Numbered from the stretch's first letter, positions 19,549-29,115 are shown. The stretch is DNA of 64,000 nucleotides from Ruminococcus flavefaciens (GCA_023663905.1 JAMPGO010000001.1:235940-299939); one strand, 5' to 3'. Made by a program: numbers and translations. The notes: a model not told the origin generated them from the sequence alone.

Positions 19549-20880
19549 ATGTCAATAAAAGTCGGAATGGTATCGCTTGGCTGTTCAAAGAATCTTGTTG
19601 ACAGCGAAAGAATGCTGTTCAAGCTCAAGAAGAACGGCTATGAACTTGTTACAGAACCCGGACTTGCCGACGTTGCGGTCGTGAATACCTGCGGATTTAT
19701 ACAGTCCGCAAAAGAGGAAGCCATAGAGACGATTCTGGAGCTTGCTGCGCTCAAAAAAGAAGGTACTATCAAGAAGATAATTATAACAGGCTGTCTCACG
19801 GAGCGCTACAAGGAAGAAGCAGCGGAGCAGTTTCCCGAAGCCGATGCGGTTATAGGCATAGGCAACAACAAGGACATTGTTGATGTACTCAATAAGGTAC
19901 TTGACGGCGAAAGGGTTGTTGATTTCGCACCCAAGCTTGAAACCGAGCTTACAGGCGAAAGAATTATATCCACACTGCCGTTTTTCAGCTATCTCAAAGT
20001 TGCGGAGGGCTGTTCAAACTGCTGTACTTATTGTGCGATACCGTCAATAAGAGGAAAATTCAGGAGCGTTCCTATGGAGAACGTACTTGCCGAAGCACGT
20101 AATCTTGCAGAAAACGGTGTTACGGAGATTGTTGTGATTGCGCAGGATACGTCACGTTACGGCGAGGATTTATACGGCGAATCAAAGCTTCCCGAGCTTC
20201 TCAGGGAACTCTGTAAAATTGACGGTCTGAAATGGATTCGCACGCTCTACTGCTATCCCGAACGCATTACGGACGAACTGCTTGATACCATAGCGAGCGA
20301 AGAGAAGCTTGTGAAGTATCTTGAAATCCCGATTCAGCACTGCAACGGCGATATTCTCAGCAGAATGAACCGCTGGGGCGATGAGGAGAAGCTTGAAAAC
20401 CTGTTCAGGCATATCCGTGAAAAGATTCCGGGAGTTATACTCAGGACAACGCTTATCACAGGCTTCCCGGGCGAGACGGAGGAGCAGTTCAATCAGCTTG
20501 CGGAATTTGTACAGCGTGTGAGATTTGACAGGCTGGGATGTTTCCCATATTCAGCCGAAGAGGGTACGAAATCGGCAGGATTTGATAACCAGATTGAGCC
20601 TGAAGTTTCTGCACACAGAGCTGAAATAATTATGGAGCAACAGCTTGAAGTGAGCTATGACAACAACAAGAAATTCATTGACCGTGAGCTTGAAGCCGTT
20701 GTTGAGGGCTTTGACAGGTTTGCGGAGTGCTTTTTCGGACGTACGCAGATGGACGCACCCGACATTGACGGAAAAATATTCTTTATGTCTGAAAAACCGC
20801 TGTCATTGGGCGAATATGTCAGAATAAAGGTTACGGATACGCTTGATTACGACTTGATAGGAGAGGTGATTGCAGAATGA
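19549..20880 (+). CDS. rimO: Ribosomal protein S12 methylthiotransferase RimO
   Basis: 443 residues. It has the N-terminal UPF0004 domain (SLGCSKNLVDSE; NTCGFI), a radical SAM centre in EGCSNCCTYCAIPSIRG (C-x3-C-x2-C), and a C-terminal TRAM domain. The SLGC-KN-VDSE signature separates RimO from MiaB. It adds a methylthio group to the conserved Asp of S12 using two 4Fe-4S clusters; nifS/nifU in this window could supply clusters. The start follows a GGAGG site; the end overlaps pgsA (ATGA). Confidence 0.95.
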   Translation: MSIKVGMVSLGCSKNLVDSERMLFKLKKNGYELVTEPGLADVAVVNTCGFIQSAKEEAIETILELAALKKEGTIKKIIITGCLTERYKEEAAEQFPEADAVIGIGNNKDIVDVLNKVLDGERVVDFAPKLETELTGERIISTLPFFSYLKVAEGCSNCCTYCAIPSIRGKFRSVPMENVLAEARNLAENGVTEIVVIAQDTSRYGEDLYGESKLPELLRELCKIDGLKWIRTLYCYPERITDELLDTIASEEKLVKYLEIPIQHCNGDILSRMNRWGDEEKLENLFRHIREKIPGVILRTTLITGFPGETEEQFNQLAEFVQRVRFDRLGCFPYSAEEGTKSAGFDNQIEPEVSAHRAEIIMEQQLEVSYDNNKKFIDRELEAVVEGFDRFAECFFGRTQMDAPDIDGKIFFMSEKPLSLGEYVRIKVTDTLDYDLIGEVIAE

Positions 20881-21461
20881 ATCTGCCTAACAGACTTACT
20901 TTGTTAAGAGTTTTTCTGATTCCGTTTTTTCTGCTTTTCATATATCTTGAAATACCGTTTCACTATCTTATCGCACTGATTATATTTACAGTCGCCTCAA
21001 TCACGGACGCACTTGACGGAAAAATTGCGAGGGCGAGAAATCTTGTGACGAATTTCGGCAAATTTCTTGACCCTCTCGCCGACAAGGTTCTTGTTATATC
21101 CGCACTCGCCGTATTCGTTGAAATTCCCGAGATAAAAATGGGAGCAGTACCGTTTATAATAATCTGCGCAAGGGAATTTATGGTATCGGGGCTTCGGCTT
21201 CTTGCGGCGGACAGCGGAATTGTAGTTGCCGCAGGAATATGGGGCAAGCTGAAAACCGCATTCACAATGGTGGCGATTATAGCCTCTGTCGTGTGGCTGA
21301 GTGCCTGCTATGATTTCGGAATCGGCTTTCCACAGTCTGTTGTTGAAATTGTTGATAACTGGGTTATTCCAGCCCTCATCTGGATTTCCACGGCACTTAC
21401 AGTCATTTCGGGCGTAATTTATCTCAAAGGCTACTGGCATCTTATCGATTCTGACAAGTAA
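20877..21461 (+). CDS. pgsA: Phosphatidylglycerophosphate synthase
   Basis: 194 residues, strongly hydrophobic with several membrane helices. The CDP-alcohol phosphotransferase signature D-x2-D-G-x2-A-R-x8-G-x3-D-x3-D is complete (DALDGKIAR, then FGKFLDPLAD). It makes phosphatidylglycerol phosphate from CDP-diacylglycerol and glycerol 3-phosphate in the membrane. The ATGA overlap with rimO indicates coupling. Confidence 0.93.
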   Translation: MNLPNRLTLLRVFLIPFFLLFIYLEIPFHYLIALIIFTVASITDALDGKIARARNLVTNFGKFLDPLADKVLVISALAVFVEIPEIKMGAVPFIIICAREFMVSGLRLLAADSGIVVAAGIWGKLKTAFTMVAIIASVVWLSACYDFGIGFPQSVVEIVDNWVIPALIWISTALTVISGVIYLKGYWHLIDSDK

Positions 21462-21472
21462 AGGAGGAGTTT

Positions 21473-21859
21473 ATGAAACATTGTTCGGCACAGATTAAAT
21501 ATCTTGTTGCAATAAAGGAGCTTTCAGAGCAGGATGAATATGTGAAGTGCGTGAGTATATCACGTCATCTGGGCGTTTCACGTCCCTGCGTGAGCAAAAC
21601 AATGCGATGTCTTGCAAATTCAGGTCTGATATACGAGGACTTCTGCAACAGCATTGTGCTTACACCGAAGGGCGAGGAAACAGTCGAGGAAATTCTCAGC
21701 AGCTTCAATGAAGTATACACGTTTTTCCATAAATTCCTTAAACTTCCGCACGATGAAGCCCACGCACAGGCGCTTGTTTTTATAATGAATTTCCCTGACG
21801 ATACCTGCGAGAGACTTAAAAAAATCGTTATGCGTACAATGAGCAAAAAGAGTCTCTGA
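21473..21859 (+). CDS. DtxR/MntR-like regulator without metal ligands
   Basis: 128 residues. Residues about 8-70 form a winged helix like that of DtxR/MntR (VSISRHLGVSRPCVSKTM, then a LTPKGEETVEEI wing end). The second half aligns with the dimerisation helix and 'anchor' region (FFHKFLKLPHDEAHAQA). At the positions where MntR has its metal-binding His and the E-x2-E-H cluster this protein has Asn and hydrophobic residues (VFIMNF), and the N-terminal ligands are also absent. It would therefore be a metal-independent relative. It follows a GGAGG site 11 bases after pgsA and ends the operon. Confidence 0.7.
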   Translation: MKHCSAQIKYLVAIKELSEQDEYVKCVSISRHLGVSRPCVSKTMRCLANSGLIYEDFCNSIVLTPKGEETVEEILSSFNEVYTFFHKFLKLPHDEAHAQALVFIMNFPDDTCERLKKIVMRTMSKKSL

Positions 21860-21868
21860 CAAAAAAAT

Positions 21869-21899
21869 AAAGTCCGTTGATTTTTCAGCGGACTTTTTA
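21869..21899. terminator. Bidirectional terminator between the DtxR-like gene and dnaJ
   Basis: A 9-bp stem (AGTCCGTTG with CAGCGGACT) is flanked by an A-run on the left and a T-run on the right, so it can act for both convergent genes. Confidence 0.88.
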
Positions 21900-21903
21900 T
21901 ATA

Positions 21904-23058
21904 TCAGAAATCAAACTTAGCCTTTATCTTATCGAAAAAGCTCTGTCGCTTTGCATAGTTTTTCTCAGAGAGCGAATTTTCAAATTCACGGAGCAGGTCT
22001 TTCTGCTTTTTGGAAAGATTTTTCGGAATCTCAACGTAAACCTTGACAAACTGGTTGCCACGGTCATTGCGGTAAAGTCTCTTCACACCTTTTCCCTTTA
22101 GGCTGAAAACAGTACCGTTCTGCGTGCCTTCGGGAATATGGAATCTGACATCGCCGTCAATTGTGGGAACGGTAATATCACCGCCGAGGACTGCTTCCGT
22201 ATAAGTTACGGGAATATCACAGCTTATATCATAGCCGTCACGGTTGAAAATGGGGTGCTTTTTAACAGAGATATTAAGAAGCAAATCGCCGGCAGAACCG
22301 CCGTTTATTCCGCAGTCGCCCTGACCTCTGAGAGGGATAATCTTGTCGTTGTCGATTCCGGCAGGAATATCAACGGAAACGGTTTTCTGTACCCTGACTC
22401 TTCCTGCACCCTTACAGGAAGCGCACGGATTTTTAATAACCTTGCCCTTGCCTCCACAGCGAGAGCAGGGTCTTGTTGAGGAAATATTGCCGAAAGGAGT
22501 ACGCTGTGCAACCCTCACGCTTCCACGACCCTGACAGTCGGGGCAGACTTCCGGAGAAGTACCCGCTTCAGCACCGCTTCCGTGACAGGAATCGCATACA
22601 GCCATACGGAAAAATTTTATCTCCTGTTTTTTGCCGTTGCAGGCATCCATAAAGTTGATAAGTACAGATTCCTGAATATCAGCACCACGACGGGGAGAAT
22701 TTGCATTTGAGCGTGATGAGCCGCCGCTGAATCCGCCGAAAATACTTTCGAGGATGTCGCCCATATCGCCGAAACCGCCCATATTGCTGAATCCACCCAT
22801 TCCGCCGCCGCCTGCGCCGTAATTCGGGTCAACACCTGCGTGACCAAACTGGTCGTAATTTGCCTTCTTTTCGGGATTGGAAAGGACTTCAAAAGCCTCG
22901 TTTACTTCCTGCATTTTTTCAACGCACGACGGGTCGTCGGGGTGCAGGTCGGGGTGATATTCTCTGGCTTTTTTCTTGTAAGCCTTTTTTATTTCGTCCT
23001 CGGAAGCACCTTTCTGAATGCCGAGGACTTCATAATAATCTCTTTTACTATCTGCCAT
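21904..23058 (-). CDS. dnaJ: Chaperone DnaJ
   Basis: 384 residues: J domain with HPD (about 1-70), Gly/Phe-rich linker (GGGGMGGFSNMGGFGDMGD), four CxxCxGxG zinc repeats (CDSCHGSG, CPDCQGRG, CSRCGGKG, CASCKGAG; about 150-215), and the C-terminal client-binding domains. Co-chaperone of DnaK. It is the last gene of the heat-shock operon, 93 bases after dnaK with a hairpin in between. Confidence 0.97.
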   Translation of the reverse strand: MADSKRDYYEVLGIQKGASEDEIKKAYKKKAREYHPDLHPDDPSCVEKMQEVNEAFEVLSNPEKKANYDQFGHAGVDPNYGAGGGGMGGFSNMGGFGDMGDILESIFGGFSGGSSRSNANSPRRGADIQESVLINFMDACNGKKQEIKFFRMAVCDSCHGSGAEAGTSPEVCPDCQGRGSVRVAQRTPFGNISSTRPCSRCGGKGKVIKNPCASCKGAGRVRVQKTVSVDIPAGIDNDKIIPLRGQGDCGINGGSAGDLLLNISVKKHPIFNRDGYDISCDIPVTYTEAVLGGDITVPTIDGDVRFHIPEGTQNGTVFSLKGKGVKRLYRNDRGNQFVKVYVEIPKNLSKKQKDLLREFENSLSEKNYAKRQSFFDKIKAKFDF

Positions 23059-23100
23059 ATATACTCTCCAGTCTGCTGTTCATATCGAATTATACATCAA

Positions 23101-23125
23101 TCAGGGCGAAATGACTCCGCCCTGA
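23101..23125 (-). other. Stem-loop in the dnaK-dnaJ spacer
   Basis: A perfect 8-bp GC-rich stem (TCAGGGCG/CGCCCTGA, 9-base loop). Read in the direction of dnaK to dnaJ it is not followed by a T-run, so it is more likely a partial terminator or an mRNA-stability element that sets the dnaK:dnaJ ratio. Confidence 0.6.
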
Positions 23126-23151
23126 TGATAGCTTATTTAATTTCCTGTATC

Positions 23152-25002
23152 TCAGTTGACTTCTGTGAAATCAGCGTCAACAACTCCGTCGTCATTTGAA
23201 GGAGCTTCACCGCCCATATTTCCTGTAAACTGCGACGGGTCTACACCCTGTGCGCCGTTCGGGGCAGCCTGCTGGTAAACCTTGGATGAGAGGTCATAGA
23301 AAGCCTTCTGCAAATCTTCCTTGAGAGTCTTAATCTCGGAAGCGTTGTTTGCGGAGATTGCAGACTTGAGTGCTGTACACTTCTGCTCGATAGCGGACTT
23401 TTCGTCAGCGGAAACCTTGTCGCCGAAGTCAGCAAGAGCCTTTTCGCACTGGAATACGAGATTCTCAGCCTCGTTCTTGGAATCAACTTCCTCACGGCGC
23501 TTCTTGTCCTCTGCTGCGAACTGTTCAGCTTCCTTGACAGCCTTGTCGATGTCGTCCTTGGACATATTTGTGGAAGAAGTGATAGTGATGTTCTGCTCCT
23601 TGCCTGTGCCTAAATCCTTTGCGGAAACGTGTACGATACCGTTCTGGTCAATATCGAAAGTAACTTCAATCTGAGGGATACCACGAGGAGCAGGAGCGAT
23701 ACCGTCGAGACGGAATGTGCCGAGCTGTTTGTTGTCTCTTGCAAATTCACGCTCACCCTGAAGTACGTTGATGTCAACTGCGGGCTGGTTGTCAGCATAA
23801 GTTGAGAATACCTGTGATTTCTTTGTAGGAATTGTAGTATTTCTCTCAATCATTCTTGTGCATACACCGCCGGCTGTTTCGATACCGAGAGAAAGAGGAG
23901 TAACATCGAGGAGGAGGAGTCCGCCTTCAACTTCCTGATTCATAATACCGCCCTGATATGCAGCACCGAGGGCAACGCACTCGTCAGGGTTGATACCCTT
24001 GAACGGGTCTTTGCCGATAAGCTTCTTTACAGCTTCCTGTACAGCAGGGATTCTTGAAGAACCGCCGACCATAAGAACCTTGTCGATTTCAGAAATCTTA
24101 AGACCGCTGTCGTTGAGAGCCTGACGAACAGGACCCATAGTAGCTTCAACGAGGTCAGCTGTAAGCTCATTGAACTTAGCCTGTGTGAGAGTGAGGTCGA
24201 GGTGCTTCGGAGTGCCTGTAGCATCAACAGTGATGAAAGGAATGTTGATGTTTGAAGTTGTTGTTGAGGAAAGCTCAATCTTAGCCTTTTCAGCAGCGTC
24301 CTTAAGTCTCTGACCTGCCATTTTATCGTTTGAGAGGTCAACACCCTCGTTCTTTCTGAACTCGCTTACAATCCAGTCAATAATGCGCTGGTCGAAGTCA
24401 TCACCGCCGAGACGGTTGTTACCTGCTGTTGCAAGTACCTGCTGAACGTCCTCGCCCATTTCAATGATAGATACATCGAAAGTACCACCGCCGAGGTCGT
24501 AAACCATAACAGTCTGATCCTCTTCCTTGTCAATGCCGTAGGAAAGAGCAGCAGCTGTAGGCTCGTTGATGATACGTCTTACGTTAAGACCTGCAATCTG
24601 ACCTGCGTCCTTTGTAGCCTGTCTCTGGGCGTCTGTGAAGTAAGCAGGAACAGTGATAACAGCTTCCGTAACAGGCTGACCGAGATAATCTTCGGCGGAT
24701 TTCTTAAGATTCTGGAGAATCATAGCCGAGATTTCCTGCGGAGTATATTTCTTGTCATCGATAGCTACTTTATAGTCTGTACCCATATGTCTCTTGATAG
24801 AAGAAACAGTTCTGTCGTGGTTTGTGATAGCCTGTCTCTTGGCAACCTGACCTACGAGACGTTCGCCGTTGTTGGTGAAAGCAACTACGGAAGGAGTAGT
24901 TCTTGCGCCCTCGTTGTTCGGAATAACTACAGCGTTACCGCCCTCCATAACAGATACGCAGGAGTTTGTTGTACCAAGGTCAATACCGATAATTTTTCCC
25001 AT
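23152..25002 (-). CDS. dnaK: Chaperone DnaK (Hsp70)
   Basis: 616 residues: ATPase domain with [10 protein letters not shown] start and [10 protein letters not shown] phosphate loop, interdomain linker [15 protein letters not shown], substrate-binding domain and helical lid ending in an acidic [11 protein letters not shown] tail. It lacks the ~24-residue loop of proteobacterial DnaK, as expected for Gram-positives. ATP-driven folding chaperone, working with DnaJ and GrpE encoded alongside. A short unknown gene separates it from grpE. Confidence 0.98.
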   Translation of the reverse strand: MGKIIGIDLGTTNSCVSVMEGGNAVVIPNNEGARTTPSVVAFTNNGERLVGQVAKRQAITNHDRTVSSIKRHMGTDYKVAIDDKKYTPQEISAMILQNLKKSAEDYLGQPVTEAVITVPAYFTDAQRQATKDAGQIAGLNVRRIINEPTAAALSYGIDKEEDQTVMVYDLGGGTFDVSIIEMGEDVQQVLATAGNNRLGGDDFDQRIIDWIVSEFRKNEGVDLSNDKMAGQRLKDAAEKAKIELSSTTTSNINIPFITVDATGTPKHLDLTLTQAKFNELTADLVEATMGPVRQALNDSGLKISEIDKVLMVGGSSRIPAVQEAVKKLIGKDPFKGINPDECVALGAAYQGGIMNQEVEGGLLLLDVTPLSLGIETAGGVCTRMIERNTTIPTKKSQVFSTYADNQPAVDINVLQGEREFARDNKQLGTFRLDGIAPAPRGIPQIEVTFDIDQNGIVHVSAKDLGTGKEQNITITSSTNMSKDDIDKAVKEAEQFAAEDKKRREEVDSKNEAENLVFQCEKALADFGDKVSADEKSAIEQKCTALKSAISANNASEIKTLKEDLQKAFYDLSSKVYQQAAPNGAQGVDPSQFTGNMGGEAPSNDDGVVDADFTEVN

Positions 25003-25049
25003 AAAAAATCTTCCTTTCTATAAATAAGCATAAAGCCTGATTGGTTTGT

Positions 25050-25577
25050 TTATATATCGCCGTGAAAATCACCGGCTTTTTTCAGCCTTCTGAGTTTACG
25101 GCATATGCGGATATAAGCGCTGTGCCTGTCGTCGGATTCCTCCTCGTCACGGCACACTGTAATAACCGCTTTTGATTTCATAAAGTCATATAAATCGCAG
25201 ATGTCAAGTTTCTGATTCCACCAGAGTAATAATATCTCGTGATATTCCGAAATGAAGTCAAGGATAATGTCAGCCTTTTTCCTGTATTTGTCGGGTATTT
25301 CCGCAAACGGAGCAGGATTTTCAGCTATCGGGATATAATAGAGAGTATCTTCAATAACAATCATTATGCTCGGAACGTCAGTGAACAGCGATTTTAATTC
25401 CCTGCCTCGCTGAGTATCGTCAAATATATCCCTGCTGTACCTGCCGTTGTCGTAGATGTACGCTTCCAGCGGAAGTGAGAAGCCCGGTACGAAATACGGA
25501 GAAAAACAGGTGAAATACATCTCTTCTCCATTTTCAGCCATCCTGATAAAATCACGTGGCTTTGTTAAATCAATCAT
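25050..25577 (-). CDS. Unknown protein inside the dnaK operon
   Basis: 175 residues. I do not recognise the family. The start ATG overlaps the grpE stop by one base (TAATG), so it is translationally coupled to grpE, and it ends 47 bases before dnaK. It has no signal peptide or membrane segment; it is rich in acidic and aromatic residues with a basic C-terminus (RICRKLRRLKKAGD). It could be a lineage-specific chaperone accessory, but this rests only on position. Confidence 0.72.
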   Translation of the reverse strand: MIDLTKPRDFIRMAENGEEMYFTCFSPYFVPGFSLPLEAYIYDNGRYSRDIFDDTQRGRELKSLFTDVPSIMIVIEDTLYYIPIAENPAPFAEIPDKYRKKADIILDFISEYHEILLLWWNQKLDICDLYDFMKSKAVITVCRDEEESDDRHSAYIRICRKLRRLKKAGDFHGDI

Positions 25578-26161
25578 TAAACAGCCACTGCAACCATAGC
25601 GGGACGGATGAGCTTATCGCCCATTAAGTAGCCTTTCTGGTATACCGCACAGACGTGATTGCTTGCATAGTCCGTGCCGTCGAGCTGTTGGATTGCGTTA
25701 TGAAAATTGGGGTCAAATTCCTTACCCATAGCGTCAAGCTCGGTGACGTTCATTTTATTGAAGAAGTCCTTGAGCTGATTTAAAATCATATTCAGACCGT
25801 TCTTGAAATTTTCATCTGAGCATTCGGCTTCGAGAGAACGTTCAAAGCTGTCGGCAACGGGAAGAAGATTCTCGATGCACTTTGCGGAAGCGTTTGCATA
25901 GGTATCGGCTTTTTCCTTGACAGTACGCTTTCTGTAGTTGTCATACTCGGCGAAAAGTCTGATATAATCTTCTCTTGCTCTTGCAAGCTCATCTTTTACC
26001 TTTGCAAGCTCCTCTTCCATTTCAGCGAACTGAGCAGCTGTATCGTTATATTCGCTTACAGCGTCCTCCTCGTCGGCAGATTCACTTTCCTGAAGCTCTT
26101 CAGTAACTTCTTCGGCAACTTCTTTTTCAGGAATTTCTTCGCTGCAATTTTTCTTCTTCAT
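25577..26161 (-). CDS. grpE: Nucleotide exchange factor GrpE
   Basis: 194 residues from the ATG at 26161, chosen because AAAGGAG lies just upstream; an in-frame ATG at 26197 lies inside hrcA and has no good site. The acidic N-terminus leads to a long coiled coil (about 45-100) and the C-terminal beta-domain that contacts DnaK (DPNFHNAIQQ; VYQKGYLMGDKLIRPAMVAV). It releases ADP from DnaK. Confidence 0.95.
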   Translation of the reverse strand: MKKKNCSEEIPEKEVAEEVTEELQESESADEEDAVSEYNDTAAQFAEMEEELAKVKDELARAREDYIRLFAEYDNYRKRTVKEKADTYANASAKCIENLLPVADSFERSLEAECSDENFKNGLNMILNQLKDFFNKMNVTELDAMGKEFDPNFHNAIQQLDGTDYASNHVCAVYQKGYLMGDKLIRPAMVAVAV

Positions 26162-26174
26162 TTCTGCTCCTTTC

Positions 26175-27221
26175 TTATGAGTCCGGAAAATCATCATCCG
26201 AAGTCATAACAATATTCTCATCGTCCTCAGACATAAGGTCGGAAATCTTATGTGTAAGGTATTCGATATATGGAATAATCTTTTTATAATCAACTCTCAT
26301 AGGACCGATAATCCCGAGAGAGCCGGCTTCCTTGCCTTTTTTGCGGTATTTTGAAACAATCATACTTGAATTTCCGATAGCGAAATTTCCGTCCGCACCG
26401 AATTTTATCTGAACTCCGCTGAATGAATCCTCCAGCAGGTCTGTAAGCTCGTGCTTGTGTTCGATAAAGCGGACGACTTCCATTTTGTCAAGCTCATCGC
26501 AGGACAGAAGCTTTTCGCTTCCGCTGACTGTGAGCTGTTGCTGTTTCAAATCCTCTGAAAGCTCGCAGATTCCCTTTACAAGAGGCGATAGGCTCACCAT
26601 ATATGCGGAAACCGCCGTAATCATCTTATCGAGCATTTCTTCGGAAAGCTCATCAACAGAAACACCGCTGAGATTCTGTTCGACATAGTGAGTAAAAAAT
26701 TCAAGCTGTTCATTGCTGAGGTCAAATTCCAGACGGCAGGCTTTGTTTTTAATGCTTCCGTTTGAAGTTATAAGAAGTATAACGTAAATCCTTTTTCCTG
26801 TCGGGATTACCTCAACTTTGGAAATGACGGAAAACCTCGGGGCTGAATTTGTAACTACCGCCGCACACTGCGTAAGCTCTGTGAGTGCTGTTGCTGCATT
26901 CTGTATGAGAAGCTCTTCGGGCGTATTGTTATCTCCGAGAAGCTCGTCAAGCCTTGATTTTTCGTCGTCCGAAAGCTCGGGCAGAGTCATAAGTTCGTCA
27001 ATATACAGCCGATAGCCGAGATAAGTAGGTATTCTGCCGGCTGAAGTGTGAGGCTGTTCGAGATAGCCGAGCTGTTCAAGCAGTGCCATATCGTTTCTGA
27101 TAGTGGCTGCGGAGACTTTTATATGCTCCAGCTTGGAAATTGCTTTTGAACCCACAGGCTCTCCCGTTCTGATAAACTCGTCAACTACAGCAGCAAGAAC
27201 TTTAAGCTTTCTGTCGTCCAC
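26175..27221 (-). CDS. hrcA: Heat-inducible repressor HrcA
   Basis: 348 residues from a GTG at 27221 behind an AAAGG site. An N-terminal winged helix (EPVGSKAISKLEHIKVSAATIRNDMALLEQLGYL) and the HrcA GAF-like core (GSLGIIGPMRVDYKKIIPYIEYLT) are clear. HrcA binds CIRCE and represses heat-shock operons; here a perfect CIRCE lies 33 bases upstream, so it represses its own operon, with GroEL normally keeping HrcA active. Confidence 0.97.
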   Translation of the reverse strand: MDDRKLKVLAAVVDEFIRTGEPVGSKAISKLEHIKVSAATIRNDMALLEQLGYLEQPHTSAGRIPTYLGYRLYIDELMTLPELSDDEKSRLDELLGDNNTPEELLIQNAATALTELTQCAAVVTNSAPRFSVISKVEVIPTGKRIYVILLITSNGSIKNKACRLEFDLSNEQLEFFTHYVEQNLSGVSVDELSEEMLDKMITAVSAYMVSLSPLVKGICELSEDLKQQQLTVSGSEKLLSCDELDKMEVVRFIEHKHELTDLLEDSFSGVQIKFGADGNFAIGNSSMIVSKYRKKGKEAGSLGIIGPMRVDYKKIIPYIEYLTHKISDLMSEDDENIVMTSDDDFPDS

Positions 27222-27254
27222 GATAACACAACCTTTCCGGAGTTCCCGATGCTT

Positions 27255-27281
27255 TTAGCACTCTTGCTCTCTGAGTGCTAA
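27255..27281 (-). promoter_or_regulatory. CIRCE operator
   Basis: Perfect consensus TTAGCACTC-N9-GAGTGCTAA between the promoter and the hrcA start, the binding site of HrcA. Confidence 0.98.
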
Positions 27282-27285
27282 TATT

Positions 27286-27314
27286 AATTTACCACTATTA
27301 TCTCACTTTGTCAA
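27286..27314 (-). promoter_or_regulatory. Sigma-A promoter of the hrcA-dnaK operon
   Basis: On the minus strand TTGACA (27314-27309), 17 bases, TAAATT (27291-27286). CIRCE begins five bases downstream of the -10 box, covering the start of transcription, as expected for repression. Confidence 0.85.
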
Positions 27315-27458
27315 GTGTTTTATTCATTTTCGGCTATTTTGACTATTTTTAACAGAAATCATTGTGCATTTTATGGATATTTACAAGCAGGGACAGGCGC
27401 ACGGCGGTATATTAATAATAAAAAAATTTGAGTTTTTTGAAATTCCGCAATATTTGCC

Positions 27459-27487
27459 TTGACTATGAATAGAATATATGATATAAT
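27459..27487 (+). promoter_or_regulatory. Sigma-A promoter of the glmM operon
   Basis: TTGACT (27459-27464), 17 bases, perfect TATAAT (27482-27487), about 48 bases before glmM. The rest of the 27315-27458 stretch is AT-rich and holds nothing else I can recognise. Confidence 0.88.
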
Positions 27488-27535
27488 TATCCATATATAA
27501 ACATTAAATATTATTATATTGAGGAGAAAATAACA

Positions 27536-28921
27536 ATGGGAAAATATTTTGGTACAGACGGATTCAGAGGCACGGCAAACGAAAATCTCACAGCAGACCA
27601 CGCATATAAAGTGGGTCGTTTTCTCGGCTGGTATTACGGCGAGCTTAAAAAGCGCAAGGGCGATGATACTCCTGCACGCATTGTAATCGGCAAGGACACA
27701 CGTCGTTCGAGCTATATGTTCGAGTATTCGCTTGTCGGCGGACTTACTGCTTCCGGAGCTGACGCATATCTGCTTCACGTTACAACAACACCTTCCGTTG
27801 CATATATTTCCAGAGTGGACGGCTTTGACTGCGCAGTTATGATTTCGGCAAGCCACAATCCTTACCACGACAACGGACTCAAGCTCATCAACGGCAACGG
27901 TGAAAAAATGGAAGATGATGTTATTGAACTCGTTGAAGCTTATCTTGACAACAAGCTGAACGTTTTCGGTCAGGACTGGGCGGAGATTCCTTTTGCAAAG
28001 AACGAGAAAATCGGTCGCTCGGTTGATTATGTTGCAGGAAGAAACAGATATATCGGCTATCTCATCTCGCTCGGAGTATATTCATTCAGAGGAATAAAAG
28101 TGGGACTTGACTGCGCAAACGGTGCTTCGTGGACTATCGCAAAGGCTGTATTTGACGCACTCGGTGCTGAAACCCACATCATCAATGCCAATCCGAACGG
28201 CATAAATATCAACGAGAACGCAGGTTCTACGCATATCGAGGTTTTGCAGAAGTATGTAGTTGAAAACGGTCTGGACGTAGGTTTTGCCTATGACGGCGAC
28301 GCAGACCGTTGTCTTTGTGTTGACGAAAAGGGAAATCTTATCACAGGTGACCATATTCTCTATATTTACGGCTGTTATATGAAGAAGAGAGATAAGCTTG
28401 TGAATAACACTGTTGTTGCAACGGTTATGTCCAACTTCGGATTCTTCAAGGCACTTGACGAGGCAGGAATCAGCTATGCAAAGACAGCAGTCGGCGACAA
28501 GTATGTATATGAGTATATGAAGGAACACGGCTGTAGCATAGGCGGAGAGCAGTCGGGACATATTATATTCTCGAAATACGCTTCAACAGGCGACGGTATA
28601 CTTACAAGTCTCAAGATGATGCAGGCTATGATTGGCAGTAAAAAGACTCTCAGCGAGCTTGCCGCACCATTCAAGGTATTTCCGCAGGTGCTTGTGAATG
28701 TCAGGGTAAAAGATAAGACAGTGGCTCAGGCTGACCCTGACGTGCAGGAAGCAGTTGCAAAGGCTTCTGCTGAACTTGGTACAACAGGCAGAATGCTCGT
28801 GCGTGAAAGCGGTACAGAACCGCTCATCCGTGTAATGGCGGAGGCACAGACGGAGGAAATCTGCCGTAAGTACGTTGACAGCGTTGTGAACGTAATCAGG
28901 GCGAAAGGGCATACAATATGA
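27536..28921 (+). CDS. glmM: Phosphoglucosamine mutase
   Basis: 461 residues of the alpha-D-phosphohexomutase superfamily: FGTDGFRG start, catalytic phosphoserine Ser106 in ISASHNPYHDNG, metal loop YDGDADRC, sugar loop GGEQSGHII and phosphate loop RESGTEPLIRVM. GlmM converts glucosamine-6-P to glucosamine-1-P for UDP-GlcNAc and peptidoglycan. The assignment over a phosphogluco/mannomutase rests on the FGTDGFRG start and overall size; the substrate is not proved. The end overlaps a tiny lipoprotein gene (ATGA). Confidence 0.85.
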   Translation: MGKYFGTDGFRGTANENLTADHAYKVGRFLGWYYGELKKRKGDDTPARIVIGKDTRRSSYMFEYSLVGGLTASGADAYLLHVTTTPSVAYISRVDGFDCAVMISASHNPYHDNGLKLINGNGEKMEDDVIELVEAYLDNKLNVFGQDWAEIPFAKNEKIGRSVDYVAGRNRYIGYLISLGVYSFRGIKVGLDCANGASWTIAKAVFDALGAETHIINANPNGININENAGSTHIEVLQKYVVENGLDVGFAYDGDADRCLCVDEKGNLITGDHILYIYGCYMKKRDKLVNNTVVATVMSNFGFFKALDEAGISYAKTAVGDKYVYEYMKEHGCSIGGEQSGHIIFSKYASTGDGILTSLKMMQAMIGSKKTLSELAAPFKVFPQVLVNVRVKDKTVAQADPDVQEAVAKASAELGTTGRMLVRESGTEPLIRVMAEAQTEEICRKYVDSVVNVIRAKGHTI

Positions 28922-29115
28922 AGAAATCAAAGAAAATAATTCTGGGTTCGGAAGCCGTTTTGATTTCTATGACAGCTTTTGGCTGTGTATACGGACCACC
29001 GCCCGATGAGGACGTTATGAATCCTCCTGCGGATGTAAGCGTATCAGACGACTACGACCCGTATTATGACGATATTCAGTCGGAATACGAAGCGCCTGTT
29101 TATATGGAGGAATAA
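28918..29115 (+). CDS. Small acidic lipoprotein
   Basis: 65 residues: a lipoprotein signal with lipobox ending at Cys23 (AFGC), then an exposed tail of about 40 residues rich in Pro, Asp, Tyr and Glu. It starts inside the glmM stop codon (ATGA) and ends three bases before the GH43 gene. It has no domain; perhaps a surface spacer or tether. The lipobox and tight coupling make it a real gene. Confidence 0.7.
   Translation: MKKSKKIILGSEAVLISMTAFGCVYGPPPDEDVMNPPADVSVSDDYDPYYDDIQSEYEAPVYMEE

Noticed and set aside
27315..27458. Possible small RNA between hrcA and glmM
   Set aside because: AT-rich sequence with no clear stems, terminator or internal promoter.
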